From NCBI GenBank assembly GCA_003550325.1, contig QKWP01000612.1, positions 115,433-179,432 of the forward strand: DNA of 64,000 nt, given 5' to 3'. Made by a program: the position numbers and the translations under genes. The notes under the pieces are model-generated. The model ran no database searches. It was not told the DNA's origin and saw only the letters and a list, made by a program, of their open reading frames with translations. Shown here piece after piece: positions 23,361 to 34,542 of this stretch. How positions within the stretch are numbered: the first letter of the stretch is position 1; every line of letters begins with the position of its first letter. Source of the stretch: Gigaspora rosea (lineage: Eukaryota; Glomeromycota; Glomeromycetes; Diversisporales; Gigasporaceae).

Positions 23361-26067
23361 TATGCAGCCTGATGACTAAACAAGTCTGTTTGCTCGCACG
23401 TTCAAATGATATATTATTGACCTACTCTCCATCTGTATTAAATTATTCGGAAAGTAAATCTTAAAAAGTTTTTTGGTAGATCATCTGATTGGTGCATATT
23501 GTCAAGTAGACTTAATTGTTATGCAGCTCGTCCATCTCTCTATACAAATAACAATTAACACTAACGCCCTTAAACAAATCTTAAAATTGTGAAACATTAT
23601 TTGCCACTTCTGACTTTTGAATTGCTTTTTTTTGAGCTGAAAAAATGGCTAAAAAGGCAATCAAATGCATCATGAATTGGAAAACTTATTAGCAATATTA
23701 ATAGTTCTACTATAGATTGCCGATTTCTAGATTTTTCTATTTTTAAAATTTTTGGTCGGATTTTTTGACAGGGATTTGATTCATAAACAAGGCCCACTTT
23801 TTTTAAGACATATTATACAACCTTTCTAACCCTACAAAATAGTGGACCTTTTTTTATGAATCAAAGAAAATGGACTCCGTAAATCAAAAAGGATGAAATT
23901 ACGATTTTTTATTTTTTGTCATCAGATTATTTGATCCTTGCAATAATCATATTTTATGCCTATCTATTGACCAATAGTCAGTGTATGCTTTAACGCTTTT
24001 GATTGGTTATGCAAAATGTGATCAGAATATTATGACTAATCGATAAAGTTATGATCAGGAATATCATCGCAACTAGAGCTTTTGACCCGGATCAGAAAGT
24101 AGTGAGTCAGATATTTATCCGGGTCATGACCCGGGTCAACGGGTCAGATTCGAGATAGGAAGTCCCGAGTGCCCTGAGTTTGTAGATCGTTACAATACGT
24201 TTTACAGTACTTTTTTCGGAAGCTCAGGTAGATTATCTAAATAACTTGGTTTTCGTATCGTACTATAATAATATCAGTTAAATTCTAAACTCGACCTTCA
24301 TGTTATATTTACTTACCGAAGTTACAAGTAAATTATAATCACTACGTTTACAAAATTTTTTGTGTTGAGCAAAAAAAAAACGTAAAAAAAGTTTTAATAA
24401 CGTTAATGTATGGAAGAAATTAGTTCGTATAGTTTTTTTATTTTACATTTTGCATAGATATCCTTTAATAATTGAAAGTATATGAATAGTGTTAATTAAC
24501 TATGCGATTTATTAATAATATTATTGTAGGTGCTTTTATAATATGATAAGAAGTTAAGTTTATAGATAAGATGTATTAAAGCTCAGAGGTTTCTTATTAG
24601 AAAGATAGTTGTGTAAGATAGTACATATACAGTATAAGGTATTAGAATTTGAATAGATGTAGGATTAGACGTAGAATTAGACGTAGAATTAAACATATAT
24701 AGATTATTAAGATTTTGTAAATTAAATGCTATGAATAATTTAACTAAGCTTAACACCGGGTTAATTATAAATTTTAAATCCTTAATTATATTGTAAATTT
24801 TTATGTACTGATATTTTAAATTAAAATGAGAATTAATATTAAAAATAGAGTTAGATATAGGATTAGGGTAGGGTCAAGACTAAAATAAGGTTTTTTTTTT
24901 TATAGTGCCGAACATTCTTACCCAGTGCACCAAATATAGCCGTTTTGAGTTATGGTTATGTTAACCAGGGGGCAAATTAGCAACACTCAATAATTCCAAT
25001 TTAAATTATTAATACTGTAATAAATACGTGCTTGCTTATCTAACAGTAACGACCTAGAGGTCTTACTACAGTTGTTAGGCGAAACCTAGAGGTTTCGCCA
25101 TTGGCGAAAGGCGAAACCTAGTTTCGACTTTCGCCAAAAAAAATTTTAAAAGACGAAATGGCGAAACTGGCGTAAGGTGGCGAAACCGGCAAAAGGTGGC
25201 GAAACTGGCGAAAGGTTGCGAAACTGGCGAAAGGTGGCAAGCTATCAAAGGTAACGAACTAAAGAAAGGTAATAAAGTGACAAAAGGCAGTGAAACTACC
25301 GTAAAGTGCTATGTGGTAGATCCCTCTATGAGATCTACACTGTAAGCATTTATATTCGGGTTAGAGATTGGCAAAGTTATTTACGTCAAATAATTCCTTA
25401 GTATGTTATTAGTTGTAAATATATTTTTTAGACAACTTTTACGTAATAAGGTAATAAGTAAATTACCTTGCTCATCTCTAATCCGAGCATAATTTATTTG
25501 CATGGGAAATCCAAAAAAAGGAAATCCAATTTAGTAAATAAATTAAGTGCGTGAGATAAAAGATTAGGGTTAGAGCCTTAAGGTTAGAGACTATTTGCTT
25601 ATATTGGTGCTACTATATAAAACTTCATTTCCGTCATTTTTAATTTGTGCACCAAGATCAATTTAAACATTAGTTTTTGTATATTTTCGCTTTTTTTCTT
25701 CTTTTACGCGTTTGTCAGGCTGATCCGGTATAGTCAAAGTTACACTCTCCGATTGGCTATTTCTAATCCAGGAGTTTGTTTTACCCGCGCAAATAAGTGA
25801 ATGAGGATACAATCCTAGAAAAGTTCAATGCATAGTATCCCATACCTTGGAAAATACCAGGTACGGTCATCCTTTACACTGTTCGTTTTCACAAACTACC
25901 TAAACATGCTAACTAACGCGTTCAAAAAGATCTAATCTCAGGGGTTTAATTTGATTAGTGTGCCTAAATTGGTAACTTCAAGCAAATGACAACATCAAGG
26001 AAAATCAAATATTAACTTCAACTACGATATATATAAATTAAATAATAAATATTCATGAAAATTACTG

Positions 26068-26181
26068 CCGTATGGTCGCAAAATAACGGCAGAAGCGTTA
26101 TTTCGAATTTCGGCCCGAATTAAGCTTAATTTTGGCCAAATTTTGAAATAACGCTCCTGCGCGTTATTTGCGACTATACGG
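26068..26181. mobile_element. TA-flanked MITE, CCGTATA family, copy B
   Basis: CCGTATGGTCGCAAAATAAC and its complement GTTATTTGCGACTATACGG, bordered by TG on the left and TA on the right. The centre contains CGGCCCGAATTAAGCTTAAT. About 114 bp. Confidence 0.65.
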
Positions 26182-26569
26182 TATCTAATAAACTATTTAT
26201 ATGTAACACTACTAAAGCTTCTATATAATTTAAATCCAATACTAATAATTTGTTTGTTATCAAATAGCTTCTTCCAGCATATACGTAATTCTACTTTTTA
26301 TTTTTAACAATCTGAATTTTACTATATTTGACCAATTAAAAGTTAATAATATAACAATTATTTCCCAACATTTAATGTTAACTCTAAGATTAATAATAAT
26401 ATTATTAATAAGCTACTTACTATGCATGATATTTAAAGTTTTAAAAACAAAATTGTAAAAAAATCTTAACGACTTAATAATAAATATTGTTTAATTAATT
26501 GAATAAAAAATCTTAAACTTTTTATATAAGAGTCACATGCAGTGCTCAATAGCCATACGCCACTTCCAA

Positions 26570-26770
26570 TTTTGGCTTATGTTGTTTCTTTATGTTTGCT
26601 TAATAACTACATGCAAATATTTTCATTCACAAACATGGCTTAGGTACGTATGCATATTTCTTTAAATAAGTCATATGCCACATGCAAATATTTCATTCTC
26701 CAACATGGCTTAGGTACACTTCTTTATATGAGCAATACTATGCATACATCAATATTTTCATTCGCTAACA
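26570..26770. repeat. Short tandem repeat with CATGCAAATATTTCATTC
   Basis: Three imperfect copies of a unit with ACATGCAAATATTTCATTC and AACATGGCTTAGGTAC lie in the right half of the inner hAT-like element. Confidence 0.65.
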
Positions 26771-27664
26771 TGGTTCAGCCCTTTCCCTTAGAGAATTTAA
26801 ACTTTGCTGAGAGCTTTGAACTTCGCCAGGGGTTTCGCCGGCGTTTCACCTTTCGCCAGGGGTTTCGCCTTTCGCCAGGGGTTTCGCCTTTCGCCAGGGG
26901 TTTCGCCTTTCGCCAGAATTTCGCCACTTTCGTCTTTCGCCGGGTTTAGGTTTCGCCTTTCGTCATTTGCACAAACAGTTTCGCCTAACAACTGTAGGTC
27001 TTACCCGGGTTGGGTTGACCAGTACGGGTCAGTAAATATGGCGGGTTATACGGGTCACTGATCAAAATTGAGCTGACCCGGGTCAGATCGATATTAAAAA
27101 AAAAATGTTGCCAAAAAAAAAAGATTTTGGCTAGAGTTAGAGCCTAGATATATTTTTACGATCCAGATATTATCAAAAACAAAATAATAATTCGGATTAA
27201 TTCATTTAGATCCGGATACTACCGGTATTTATCATCTGAGTATAATTTACAGCCCGGATTTAACTTTATGAAAAATTTTAAAACGTCTTAGCATTACATA
27301 TTTTTTTAGTTTAAAAAATTCCACTTTCAGATTTCCACTCGACCAATAAAATGTTAAAGATTGATACGAATAAAGCTTATTTTAAATATATTAATATTCT
27401 TACCTCTCCTATTAAAAAATCTAACACAATGAATTGAATAACCTATCTGACCCGGGTTGTGACCCGAGTCAAGGTTGTGGTTTGACCCGGATCACTATTT
27501 TTTGACTCGGGTAAGACCTCTATAACGACCTGAGTAAAAACTTTACTATTTATTAGTAAATTATTTCTAGTTAAATTGCGCAGCGTTTTTGCCTATTTTG
27601 AATTCTGACCGGGTCAGAGCAATTTTCGACCCGTGACCCGCCGACTCAAAGCTCTAATCGCAAC

Positions 27665-28200
27665 ATGCATTGTATTATTTGAACTACGCCGGCCACTAAT
27701 TCAGGCCGGAAGTGATATTGGATATTTATTGAAATTTGGCAGAATACATGATAGTAAGTTAAGTGATTGACCGAGATGGCCAGAACGGCGAGACATCCCG
27801 CGAATAAGCAATCGTAATTGCACTGGGAGTCGCCGTAGAATTAGCCGGTGGGGCCTGTCGAAGCAAGCCGGCTGTGAGTGATGGAACGACGCGTGACGGA
27901 ATGATGGAATCACGTGTTCCCTTGAGGTTAGGTTTTTGGGTGGGTAGGGTGGGTGGCGAGAACCTTCGCTTCGGCCCAGGCTCTCTTTGTTCGTTATTTA
28001 TACTTACCTGCAGCGCTCGACTCTTTACGCCCAACATATGAAATTTCTCATTGTCGTCCTCATTGTTCTGATATTCCCACGCCTGATTCCTTCTTTGGCC
28101 GTTAGCCCCTTATTCTCACGCTTTGATTTTAACCTGTGATGGCTGTGGCTATGTCGTCATGTGGCTTGCTCTTCTTTTGATCACGTGATTTTCCATTATT
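27665..28200. other. GC-rich island
   Basis: Base composition and CpG content rise sharply compared with both sides. It contains GATCACGTGATT at about 28179 and ATCACGTG at about 27910. Could be a promoter region of an undetected or truncated gene. Two overlapping minus-strand ORFs (27701-27913 and 27759-28037) are unrecognised and cannot both be coding. Confidence 0.5.
28038..28139 (+). CDS. Candidate small secreted peptide or first exon
   Basis: A 33-codon ORF with a textbook signal-peptide layout: MKF, then LIVVLIVLIF, then PRLIPSLA as a possible cleavage region, followed by VSPLFSRFDFNL. It lies at the end of an unusually GC- and CpG-rich stretch (27670-28190) that contrasts with the AT-rich surroundings and carries no recognised repeat. 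ATG is in the palindrome CATATG, shared with a divergent minus-strand ORF (28037 back to 27759) that I do not recognise. The peptide is shorter than usual for secreted proteins, so a spliced continuation is possible; no convincing intron was identified. Function unknown. Confidence 0.3.
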   Translation: MKFLIVVLIVLIFPRLIPSLAVSPLFSRFDFNL

Positions 28201-28624
28201 ATTTTTACTACAGTAATATAAACTAAAACCTCGACTATATGTATATTAGTAAGTTTTGGTACAAATTATTTATGACTAGGGATGTAAAAATTCTGTGAAT
28301 TTTTGTAGGTTTTGGTAAATTAGTTTTATATAATTATATAATTTGTAATTTTGGATAAGTTCTGGTAAATTAGTTTTTTTTGGAATTTGGAATTTTGATT
28401 ATTATATTAGTATTTGTGATCAAATTTTTAGTAATAGAATAGTTATAATTCTGATCATTTAAAAATATTATGCAATACAATAATGCTAACTGAATTTTAA
28501 ACCAAGTATTTTATATATAGTATAAATTATATAAAATCTGATTTATTAAAATTTATATAAATTATATTTAAAACAAAATATTGGGTGTCAAGTAAGTTTT
28601 ATAACAAAATTTTTTTTACAGTTA

Positions 28625-28795
28625 CAAGTCACTCTCGTTATAGTGAACTCTCGATATAGTGAAGATTGGCTATAGTGAAAAATTTTTTAGAACAGAATTA
28701 TTATTACTATAAAAAAGGCTCTCGATATAGTGAATCTCTCAATATAGTGAAGAAATTTTACAGCCCGAGGACTTCACTATAACAAGAGTGACTTG
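28625..28795. mobile_element. pogo/Fot1-like MITE
   Basis: CAAGTCACTCTCGTTATAGT and the right end CACTATAACAAGAGTGACTTG are inverted and bordered by TA on both sides. TCTCGATATAGTGAA words are repeated inside. About 171 bp, non-coding. Confidence 0.78.
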
Positions 28796-29737
28796 TAATA
28801 GAACTCACAACTATAATTAAAAATAAATTAACTTTAACCACCAACTTTATTTTATTTTAATCGTTGATATGTAATTATTAATTTAGTTTATAACAGCTTT
28901 TTATAGCAAATTATAATAGAATTTGCCACTGTAATTGCAATACAAATAATCTTAACTACATACTATTATAATAGCAAGTTTTATAACAAAATTGTTTATA
29001 GTAAGTCATAATAATATAGAATTTTTAATATACTTCTAATACAAGCTTTGTATCATAACAGCAAGTTTTGTCAAAAAAATTGTTGGCAATAAATTATAAT
29101 AGAATTTTTACTTAACTTTAATCATATACTTATATTATTGTAATAGACTGTAAATTTTTGTAATAAAAATAAGTTATAAGAGATATACTAATATATTATT
29201 ACAATAGATAGTAAATTATAATATAAATTATAATTAATATAATCAAACAGAAATTACTACAAACTAAATTATAGTTAGCTAATACAGTAATAGTTAGTGT
29301 TGATATTGGAATAAAATTATAATTATAATTGAATAATAATATTGTTAATACCAATTTGTTTATTAAGTTTTTTTTTTGATTACTAAAAATTCTTTATTCT
29401 ATAATTTTTGTAAATATTATTAGATAGTTAATTAATATATATTACTAGAAATTACTCTATATCTATATTTAAAACATAAGAATAGGTGTGATGTATAATA
29501 ATTTATTCAACATTTTAATTATAATAATACAATATTATCTACTACAATAAGCAGTAACAAATAAAAAAAAAATATACTAATTTGCTATAAACTACTCTAT
29601 ACTTAACTCAGTTCAAAATACAAAAAATTAATTATATTTTGTATAGTTTACTGCATTGTATTGCTAATAGAATATTTTATAAATAACACACTTTGTTAAC
29701 AAATTCTTAATATAATGTATTTTAAATAGCAATTTTT

Positions 29738-30305
29738 TTTATTTTACTGTATTACACTGGCCATTATATGTTTTGCATTACATTATTTTTTATAATAAGA
29801 CATAGTAAAAATTGAAAATTTTGCTCTATATAAAAATTTATTATAAAAAATTTTTCTAAAATTTTTTTTTTGTACTATTGTGGTCTTCAAAAATTATTTT
29901 TTTAAACTTTTTAAAATCTCTTAGAAATTGGTCTGATCAAGAAAATAAATTTTAAGTACTACTTATAAATAATTTTTGAAAACACAATCAATGAATTTTA
30001 TAATAGTACAAATAAAAATATTTGGAAAAATTTTTTATAATAAATTTTTATATAGAGCGAAAATTTCAATTTTTACAGTCGTCCCTCATTTATATCAACC
30101 CATTTGGATTAGAAAATTATATTGATATATATGAGAGTTGAAACTAAGGAATATTTTTTATATTGCTTAAGCATATTTGTTCTTAATAAAAGGTTGATAT
30201 TAAACGAGAGGTTGATATTAACGGGGTTGATATTAACGAGGGTCGACTGTACTATGTTTTATTATAAAATATGATCATGTGATGCAAAACATATGATGAC
30301 CGATT
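29738..30305. mobile_element. Long inverted-repeat element interrupted by a MITE
   Basis: The left arm (GGCCATTATATGTTTTGCAT, ATAGTAAAAATTGAAAATTT) is complementary to the right arm (AAATTTCAATTTTTA, then ATGCAAAACATATGATGACC). The right arm is split by the TA-flanked MITE 30076-30249. The ends were not fixed exactly. Confidence 0.6.
30076..30249. mobile_element. pogo/Fot1-like MITE with CAGTCGTCCCTC ends
   Basis: CAGTCGTCCCTCATTTATAT and its complement ending AACGAGGGTCGACTG are flanked by TA (30074-30075 and 30250-30251). GTTGATATTAACGAG words are repeated near the right end. About 174 bp. Confidence 0.8.
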
Positions 30306-30310
30306 TTTTA

Positions 30311-30531
30311 CAGGGCTGTCCCCAAATTGGAGTGTCGGGTCTAGGTCGGCGTTTAGCCCTAGTTGTTAGCAGATTCTATAGCAAAATTATCAGATGGCAT
30401 TTTTTACTTAATGAAAGGCATTAGTAAAATTTTTTATAATCTTGGGGCAAAATTGATCAATTCCGATCCAGCCGACCATGATTCCGATGCACTCCGACGT
30501 ATCCCGACCCAGAATTTTGGTGACCTCCCTG
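30311..30531. mobile_element. TA-flanked MITE with CAGGG ends
   Basis: CAGGGCTGTCCCCAAATT and AATTTTGGTGACCTCCCTG are inverted and bordered by TA. CCGACC/GGTCGG words lie near both ends. About 221 bp. Confidence 0.7.
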
Positions 30532-31246
30532 TATGAGTTATGATATTTTCAACAAACCATTTTGAGATATAATATATTTTAGCTAATCCTTTCTCTAACA
30601 CTAATTATATTTCAAATTTACTGACAGTTTATTTTACTAGCTTTTTATTTATATAATATTTAGATTTAAAATACTTAGATATTTTTTGTCTAAAAAACTT
30701 GTCAAAAACTTCTTGTCAGAAAAAGAAATATCAAAATATATAGTTAACCCTCTCCTTTGTCCGGATATACAGTTTAGGTAGAGATATAACTAAAATAAAA
30801 TTTAGTATATTTCTGCTAAATAGTGGAGATATATAACTTAGATTGAGATATAGCTTAATGGAGATATAACTGAGGTTTAACATATTAAGTTGAAAAAATG
30901 TGTTTTCAGAATATTTGTTTGAAAATGTCCTGTCAGAAATATGGTTTGTTAGGAAAAGGAATGAGAAACATGTAATGTTGGAGAAGCGTCTTGTCAAGAA
31001 AATGTGCTGTATGTGATATATTCTTCGGGAATCGTATCATAATCAATGCAAACTGATGTTATTTTTGGTTTTATAGAACACCGATAGTTTATTATTTACC
31101 AGATTAGTAAATTAAAATATTATATACATAAGGGAAATATCATAAGTAACAGTCATCAGAAATTGAAAAATCGAATGTAGTAGAATCTAAAAAATTAAAA
31201 ATTAAAAATGTTATCGATTGAAATCGAATATAATAATTAATAATAC

Positions 31247-31488
31247 TAGGTTAATGCACAGCATTGTGTGTCCGAAGCGCAATAACAACTAAGATCTAAT
31301 TTCATTTTTTGATGCGACACAAAACAAAACAATATGATGTATCAAAAAGGTAACTATTATACACATGCGGACAGACACCAAATACAGAGTTACATTTTTG
31401 ATATTACTGTTATTGATATATCAAAAATGCAACTTTTGTATCACCTGACGTAAACATATAAATAAAGTCCTCCGCTACGCTCCGGACA
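31247..31488 (-). repeat. 240-bp dispersed repeat, copy at the kinase 3' side
   Basis: GGTTAATGCACAGCATTGTG at the left and CCGCTACGCTCCGGACAATA at the right match the complement of 36415-36652 almost base for base at the ends. The two copies bracket the kinase locus in opposite orientation. Confidence 0.75.
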
Positions 31489-31492
31489 ATAA

Positions 31493-31720
31493 TGTCACGG
31501 ATGATCATGAAATTGGATGATGGTGAAATTTGAATCTATTTTATGTACGATTTTTAAAAATTTTTAGGGCCTTTTTTGTTAAATTTTTTTTTATAGTTGA
31601 ATTAGGATTTAGGGTTAGGGTTATTAATAAAAGAGTATAGGTGGATTTTGGTAGGGTTTATATTTTCAAATTGAGACCCCCAAATTTCACCATCATCCGA
31701 TTTCACGATCATCCGCGACA
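31493..31720. mobile_element. MITE with TTAGGGTTAGGG core, copy 2, at the kinase 3' end
   Basis: TGTCACGGATGATCATGAAA and its complement ending GATCATCCGCGACA. The centre carries TTTAGGGTTAGGGTTATTAA. Sister of 10293-10518. The kinase frame runs into its right end and stops there, so the MITE supplies the last codons (VADDREIG) and the stop. Confidence 0.8.
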
Positions 31721-32961
31721 TTTAGTATTACTAATCCATCTCCATCTTTTGCAGCACTATGATCTACAATTTTATACCATCTTGACAATTCATCGTAGAT
31801 ATAAGATGCAGTTGGTCTATTGAAAGGATTAGCATCCATACATTTATTTGCTAATTGAATATAGCAGTCAGGAGTGCCTTTAGCAAATTCAGGACGTAGC
31901 CCTTGACATATTTGAATAGCCAATGCTTCATCAAATTCAAAATCGTAATGAGGTGGTTTTCCCGTAGACATTTCAGTCATTATAACGCCAAAACTATAAA
32001 TATCTGCTTCTATTGTATACGGTCGTTTATTTAACACTTCTGGAGCAACATAAGGTAAAACGCCGTAAACACCATCTTCTAAGTCAGATTCATCCTTCTT
32101 TCTAGACAAACCTAGATCTGCAATATAAGATTTTAGATCACCATTAATATATTGATTTGTAATATATTACCACTATGAAAATCTCCATGAACATATTCTG
32201 CTTCATGTACTTTTATTAAATTTTCCGATATATCAACGAGTTGCTTTAATTTATTTTTCCAATTAAGTTCTCTAAAGCTTGACGATAGGAATTGATGAAG
32301 GCTTCCTTTATTTGCATATTGAAAGACCATCAAATATTCATCATTAGTTATGTTTTGAGTTAACCCATACACCTCAAGATTACAACCTATCAATCTAAAT
32401 TCTATATAATTTTTAAACTTGTTAAATGAATAAATTTGTAATGTTAATAGCTTATTTATATTAAATCGTAAATAAATCATTCTAACTTACTTCTCTCAAG
32501 AAATTCTTTTGTGTTCCAGGTAATGTCTTAAGTGCAACTATACATGAAGGTGTACGTGATTGCGTGTATTTCTCCTTTTTGCCTGAAACTATTCTTTTAC
32601 CATCTAACCATGTTGCTGAAAACACTGAGCCAAATCCACCTTCACCGATCTTTTGAACGTTATCTAGTTTATTAAAAGGAATCCACTCGATTACACCTTC
32701 ATAATCTGTGGCCTTAAGCTGAAATTCTTTAATGCAATCATCAACATCCTTATTTCCACTTGTCCATCCTAATGTTGTTTTCTGAGAGTCGCATGTTCTA
32801 CACCATGATGGCGAGGTGTTATATCGGTCGCAATTTACGCATTCTCCGTTAACCGGCTGCCTTTCATAGTCAAAAACTAATAAATATTCGTTTGTTGCAG
32901 TATCTTGAGTTAACCCATATACTTTAAAGTTACTGTCCTTTGACTGCATGAAATCTTTAAA
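31693..32961 (-). pseudogene. Protein kinase catalytic part with module 6 (frameshifted)
   Basis: Exon 32961-32491 (471 nt) holds VYGLTQDT, the four-Cys motif CVNCDRYNTSPSWCRTC, EWIPFNKL, the glycine loop GEGGFG and the VALK lysine. A GTAAGT donor and AAG acceptor define a 73-bp phase-0 intron (32418-32490). The next exon, from 32417, gives YLMVFQYANKGSLHQFL, the catalytic loop HGDFHSGN, DLGLS in place of DFG, APEVL and the C-lobe SFGVIMTEM. These are the residues of an active tyrosine-kinase-like kinase. Near 32150 one base is missing (CAAATCAA where CAAAATCAA is expected), shifting the frame between NILQ and QYING. The C-terminus is cut by a MITE. Seen: motifs, introns, shift. Inferred: a true pseudogene or a single sequencing error. 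This kinase family is expanded in Rhizophagus-type fungi; its substrates are unknown. Confidence 0.82.
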
Positions 32962-33052
32962 CTTATAATTTATGAATGCACAATATTAATCAAGTAAATA
33001 ATAATTTATGAATGCACGGTAAAAATATATAAAATAATTAAATTTAACTTAC

Positions 33053-33673
33053 TTTACTTAAAACATCTAATGAATTTTGAGAATCATGTAATATTTTAAG
33101 CTCTACTTTACATGATATCGTACGTGACTGTTCGCACTCATCTATATATGAAATTGGGGTCTCTATCATTTTCTCGACAACCATTTCCCGAAAAATAAAA
33201 TCCTTGACTGGAGCTAACCCTAACCCTAACCTAGTGCGGGCTAACTTGTCGGGATTTTGACATTGTCGGGAAGTGGTTGTCGGGAAAATAATAGGATTCG
33301 ATGAAATTGACCGTGCACCGTCTAACCAAGTTGCCAAAAATCCTTCGCCAATCTTTTGTATGTCATCCAAATTATCAAAATGAATCCACTCGATTACCTC
33401 TTCATAAGACGTAGCTTTAAGTTGAAATTCTTTAATACAATTGTCGACATTCATGTTTCCACTTGTCCACCCTTGTATTGTTTTCTGAGGGTCGCATGTC
33501 TGACACCAAGCTTCAGAAGTATTATATCGGTTGCAACTTGCACATTTGCCATTCTTTATATCTCTCTTAGAACCAAATTCATCAAATACTAACATATACT
33601 TAGTTTTTGCAGTATCTTGTGTTAGTCCATATACTTTAAGTTCACTATTTTTTAATTGTACATGATCTACAAA
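33053..33673 (-). CDS. Kinase locus module exon 5, with an in-frame MITE
   Basis: A 621-nt exon between AAG acceptor and GTAAGT donor, phase 0, open throughout. Order: VDHVQLKNSELKVYGL, CASCNRYNTSEAWCQTC, EFQLKATSYEEVIEWI, then IGEGFLATWLDG, in which five codons of the glycine loop are missing compared with module 6, then the MITE-derived segment (about 40 residues including RQCQNPDKLARTRLGLGL), then CKVELK, which keeps the VAIK-type lysine. On its own it cannot bind ATP normally. It is followed by a 91-bp intron and module 6, so it is probably an internal exon of the same gene. Confidence 0.7.
33169..33288. mobile_element. 120-bp MITE inside kinase module exon 5
   Basis: TTTTCTCGACAACCATTTCC and the right end GGAAGTGGTTGTCGGGAAAA are inverted. 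Between them lies CTAACCCTAACCCTAACC and TGCGGGCTAAC, text also found in the repeat at 63460-64000. The length is a multiple of three and no stop occurs in the kinase frame. The sister modules lack it. The target duplication is unclear. Confidence 0.75.
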
Positions 33674-33752
33674 CTTATTAAATATGTTTATAAATAAATA
33701 TGGATTAAAGAAATAAATTAAGTAATCATAATTATTTAAACATTTATCTTAC

Positions 33753-34222
33753 TTCTTTTAACATTTCTAATAGATTTGTGACATAGTTAACGTTTTAAGT
33801 TCCACTTTATATGATGGTATACGTGACTGTTTATATTCACCATATTTATAATTTGCATATAGTATTCCATCTAACCAGATTGCCAAAAATCTATCACCAT
33901 TCTTTTGAATTTTATCTAATCTATTAAAAGGAATCCATTCAATAACATCTTTACAAGAAGTGGCTTTAAGTTGAAATTCTTTGATGCAATTATCAACATC
34001 CTTATTTCCACTTGTCCACCCCCGTGTTATTTTTTGAGGGTCACATGTCTGGCGCCAAGCTCGAGATGTGTTATATCGGTTACAAATTGTACATTTTCCA
34101 TTCTCTATATCTCTTTTAGAACCAAATTCGTCGAATAACAACATATATTTATTTGTTGCAGTATCTTGAGTTAGTCCATATACTTTAAGTTCACTATTCT
34201 TTAACTGCACATGATCTATAAA
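33753..34222 (-). pseudogene. Kinase locus module exon 4 (frameshifted)
   Basis: 470 nt between AAG acceptor and GTAAGA donor. It reads FIDHVQLKNSELKVYGL, CTICNRYNTSRAWRQTC (third Cys replaced by Arg), EWIPFNRLDKI, and a shortened loop NGDRFLAIWLDG. One base is lost near 33775 (TCACAAATC where the sisters have TCACAAAAT), giving a premature stop just before the splice donor. Otherwise collinear with modules 1-3 and 5. Confidence 0.7.
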
Positions 34223-34289
34223 CTTATTAAATATTATAAATAAATAAAGATTAAAGTAATGAACTGTAATATAATAAGCAAGAATAATA

Positions 34290-34525
34290 CCGTATAGGCG
34301 CGTGATAACGCGCATCTGCGCGTTATTCGGAAAGCGCATGCGCGATAATTCAAATTATTATGTAAAACTTGGAAAAAAGTTATAACTACTAAAACTTATC
34401 TGTGTATATATGTGGGCGCATTACTTTGAGAAGCGCATGTGTGTTATTTTGAATCCAATATCTTTTGTTAAAAGAATTACAAATTTCAAAATAACGCTCA
34501 TGTACGTTATTACGCACCTATAAGG
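34290..34525. mobile_element. TA-flanked MITE, CCGTATA family, in a kinase intron
   Basis: CCGTATAGGCGCGTGATAAC and the right end GTTATTACGCACCTATAAGG are bordered by TA on both sides. It lies in the intron between modules 3 and 4, making it about 320 bp against 53-93 bp for the other introns. GCGCATGCGCG palindromes at 34316-34346. Confidence 0.8.
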
Positions 34526-34542
34526 TATTTTAAATATTTTAC

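Larger units (their letters stand above)
25067..26996. mobile_element. hAT-like element with GGCGAAAC words, inner shell
   Basis: Ends are TACAGTTGTTAGGCGAAAC and its exact complement, with a perfect 8-bp duplication GGTCTTAC (25059-25066 and 26997-27004). GGCGAAAC-type words are repeated at 25077-25260, and the complement GTTTCGCC-CTTTCGCCAGGG at 26825-26990. A TA-flanked MITE sits at 26068-26181 and a tandem repeat at about 26570-26770. ORFs here are read from the word array and are not genes. Confidence 0.93.
25055..27522. mobile_element. hAT-like element, middle shell of the triple nest
   Basis: TAGAGGTCTTAC at the left and GGGTAAGACCTCTA at the right, with a perfect 8-bp duplication TAACGACC (25047-25054 and 27523-27530). 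The left end is interrupted after only 12 bases by the inner element, and the text resumes at 27005 with CCGGGTTGGGTTGACC. Own sequence is about 530 bp, rich in ACCCGGGT words. Confidence 0.92.
24074..27656. mobile_element. hAT-like element, outer shell of a triple nest
   Basis: The left end TAGAGCTTTTGACCCGG and right end ACTCAAAGCTCTA are bordered by a perfect 8-bp duplication ATCGCAAC (24066-24073 and 27657-27664). The word GACCCGGGTCA fills the left 120 bases and the right end. Without its passenger (25055-27522) the element is about 1.1 kb, close to the 1128-bp relative at 47815-48942. No transposase reading frame. Confidence 0.92.

Noticed and set aside
26650..27061. Three overlapping ORFs with FARGFAFRQGF-like text on both strands
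   Set aside because: They are read from the GTTTCGCC word array of a hAT-like element in several frames.
27701..28037. Two minus-strand ORFs in the GC-rich island
   Set aside because: They overlap in different frames, match no family I know, and high GC lengthens chance ORFs.
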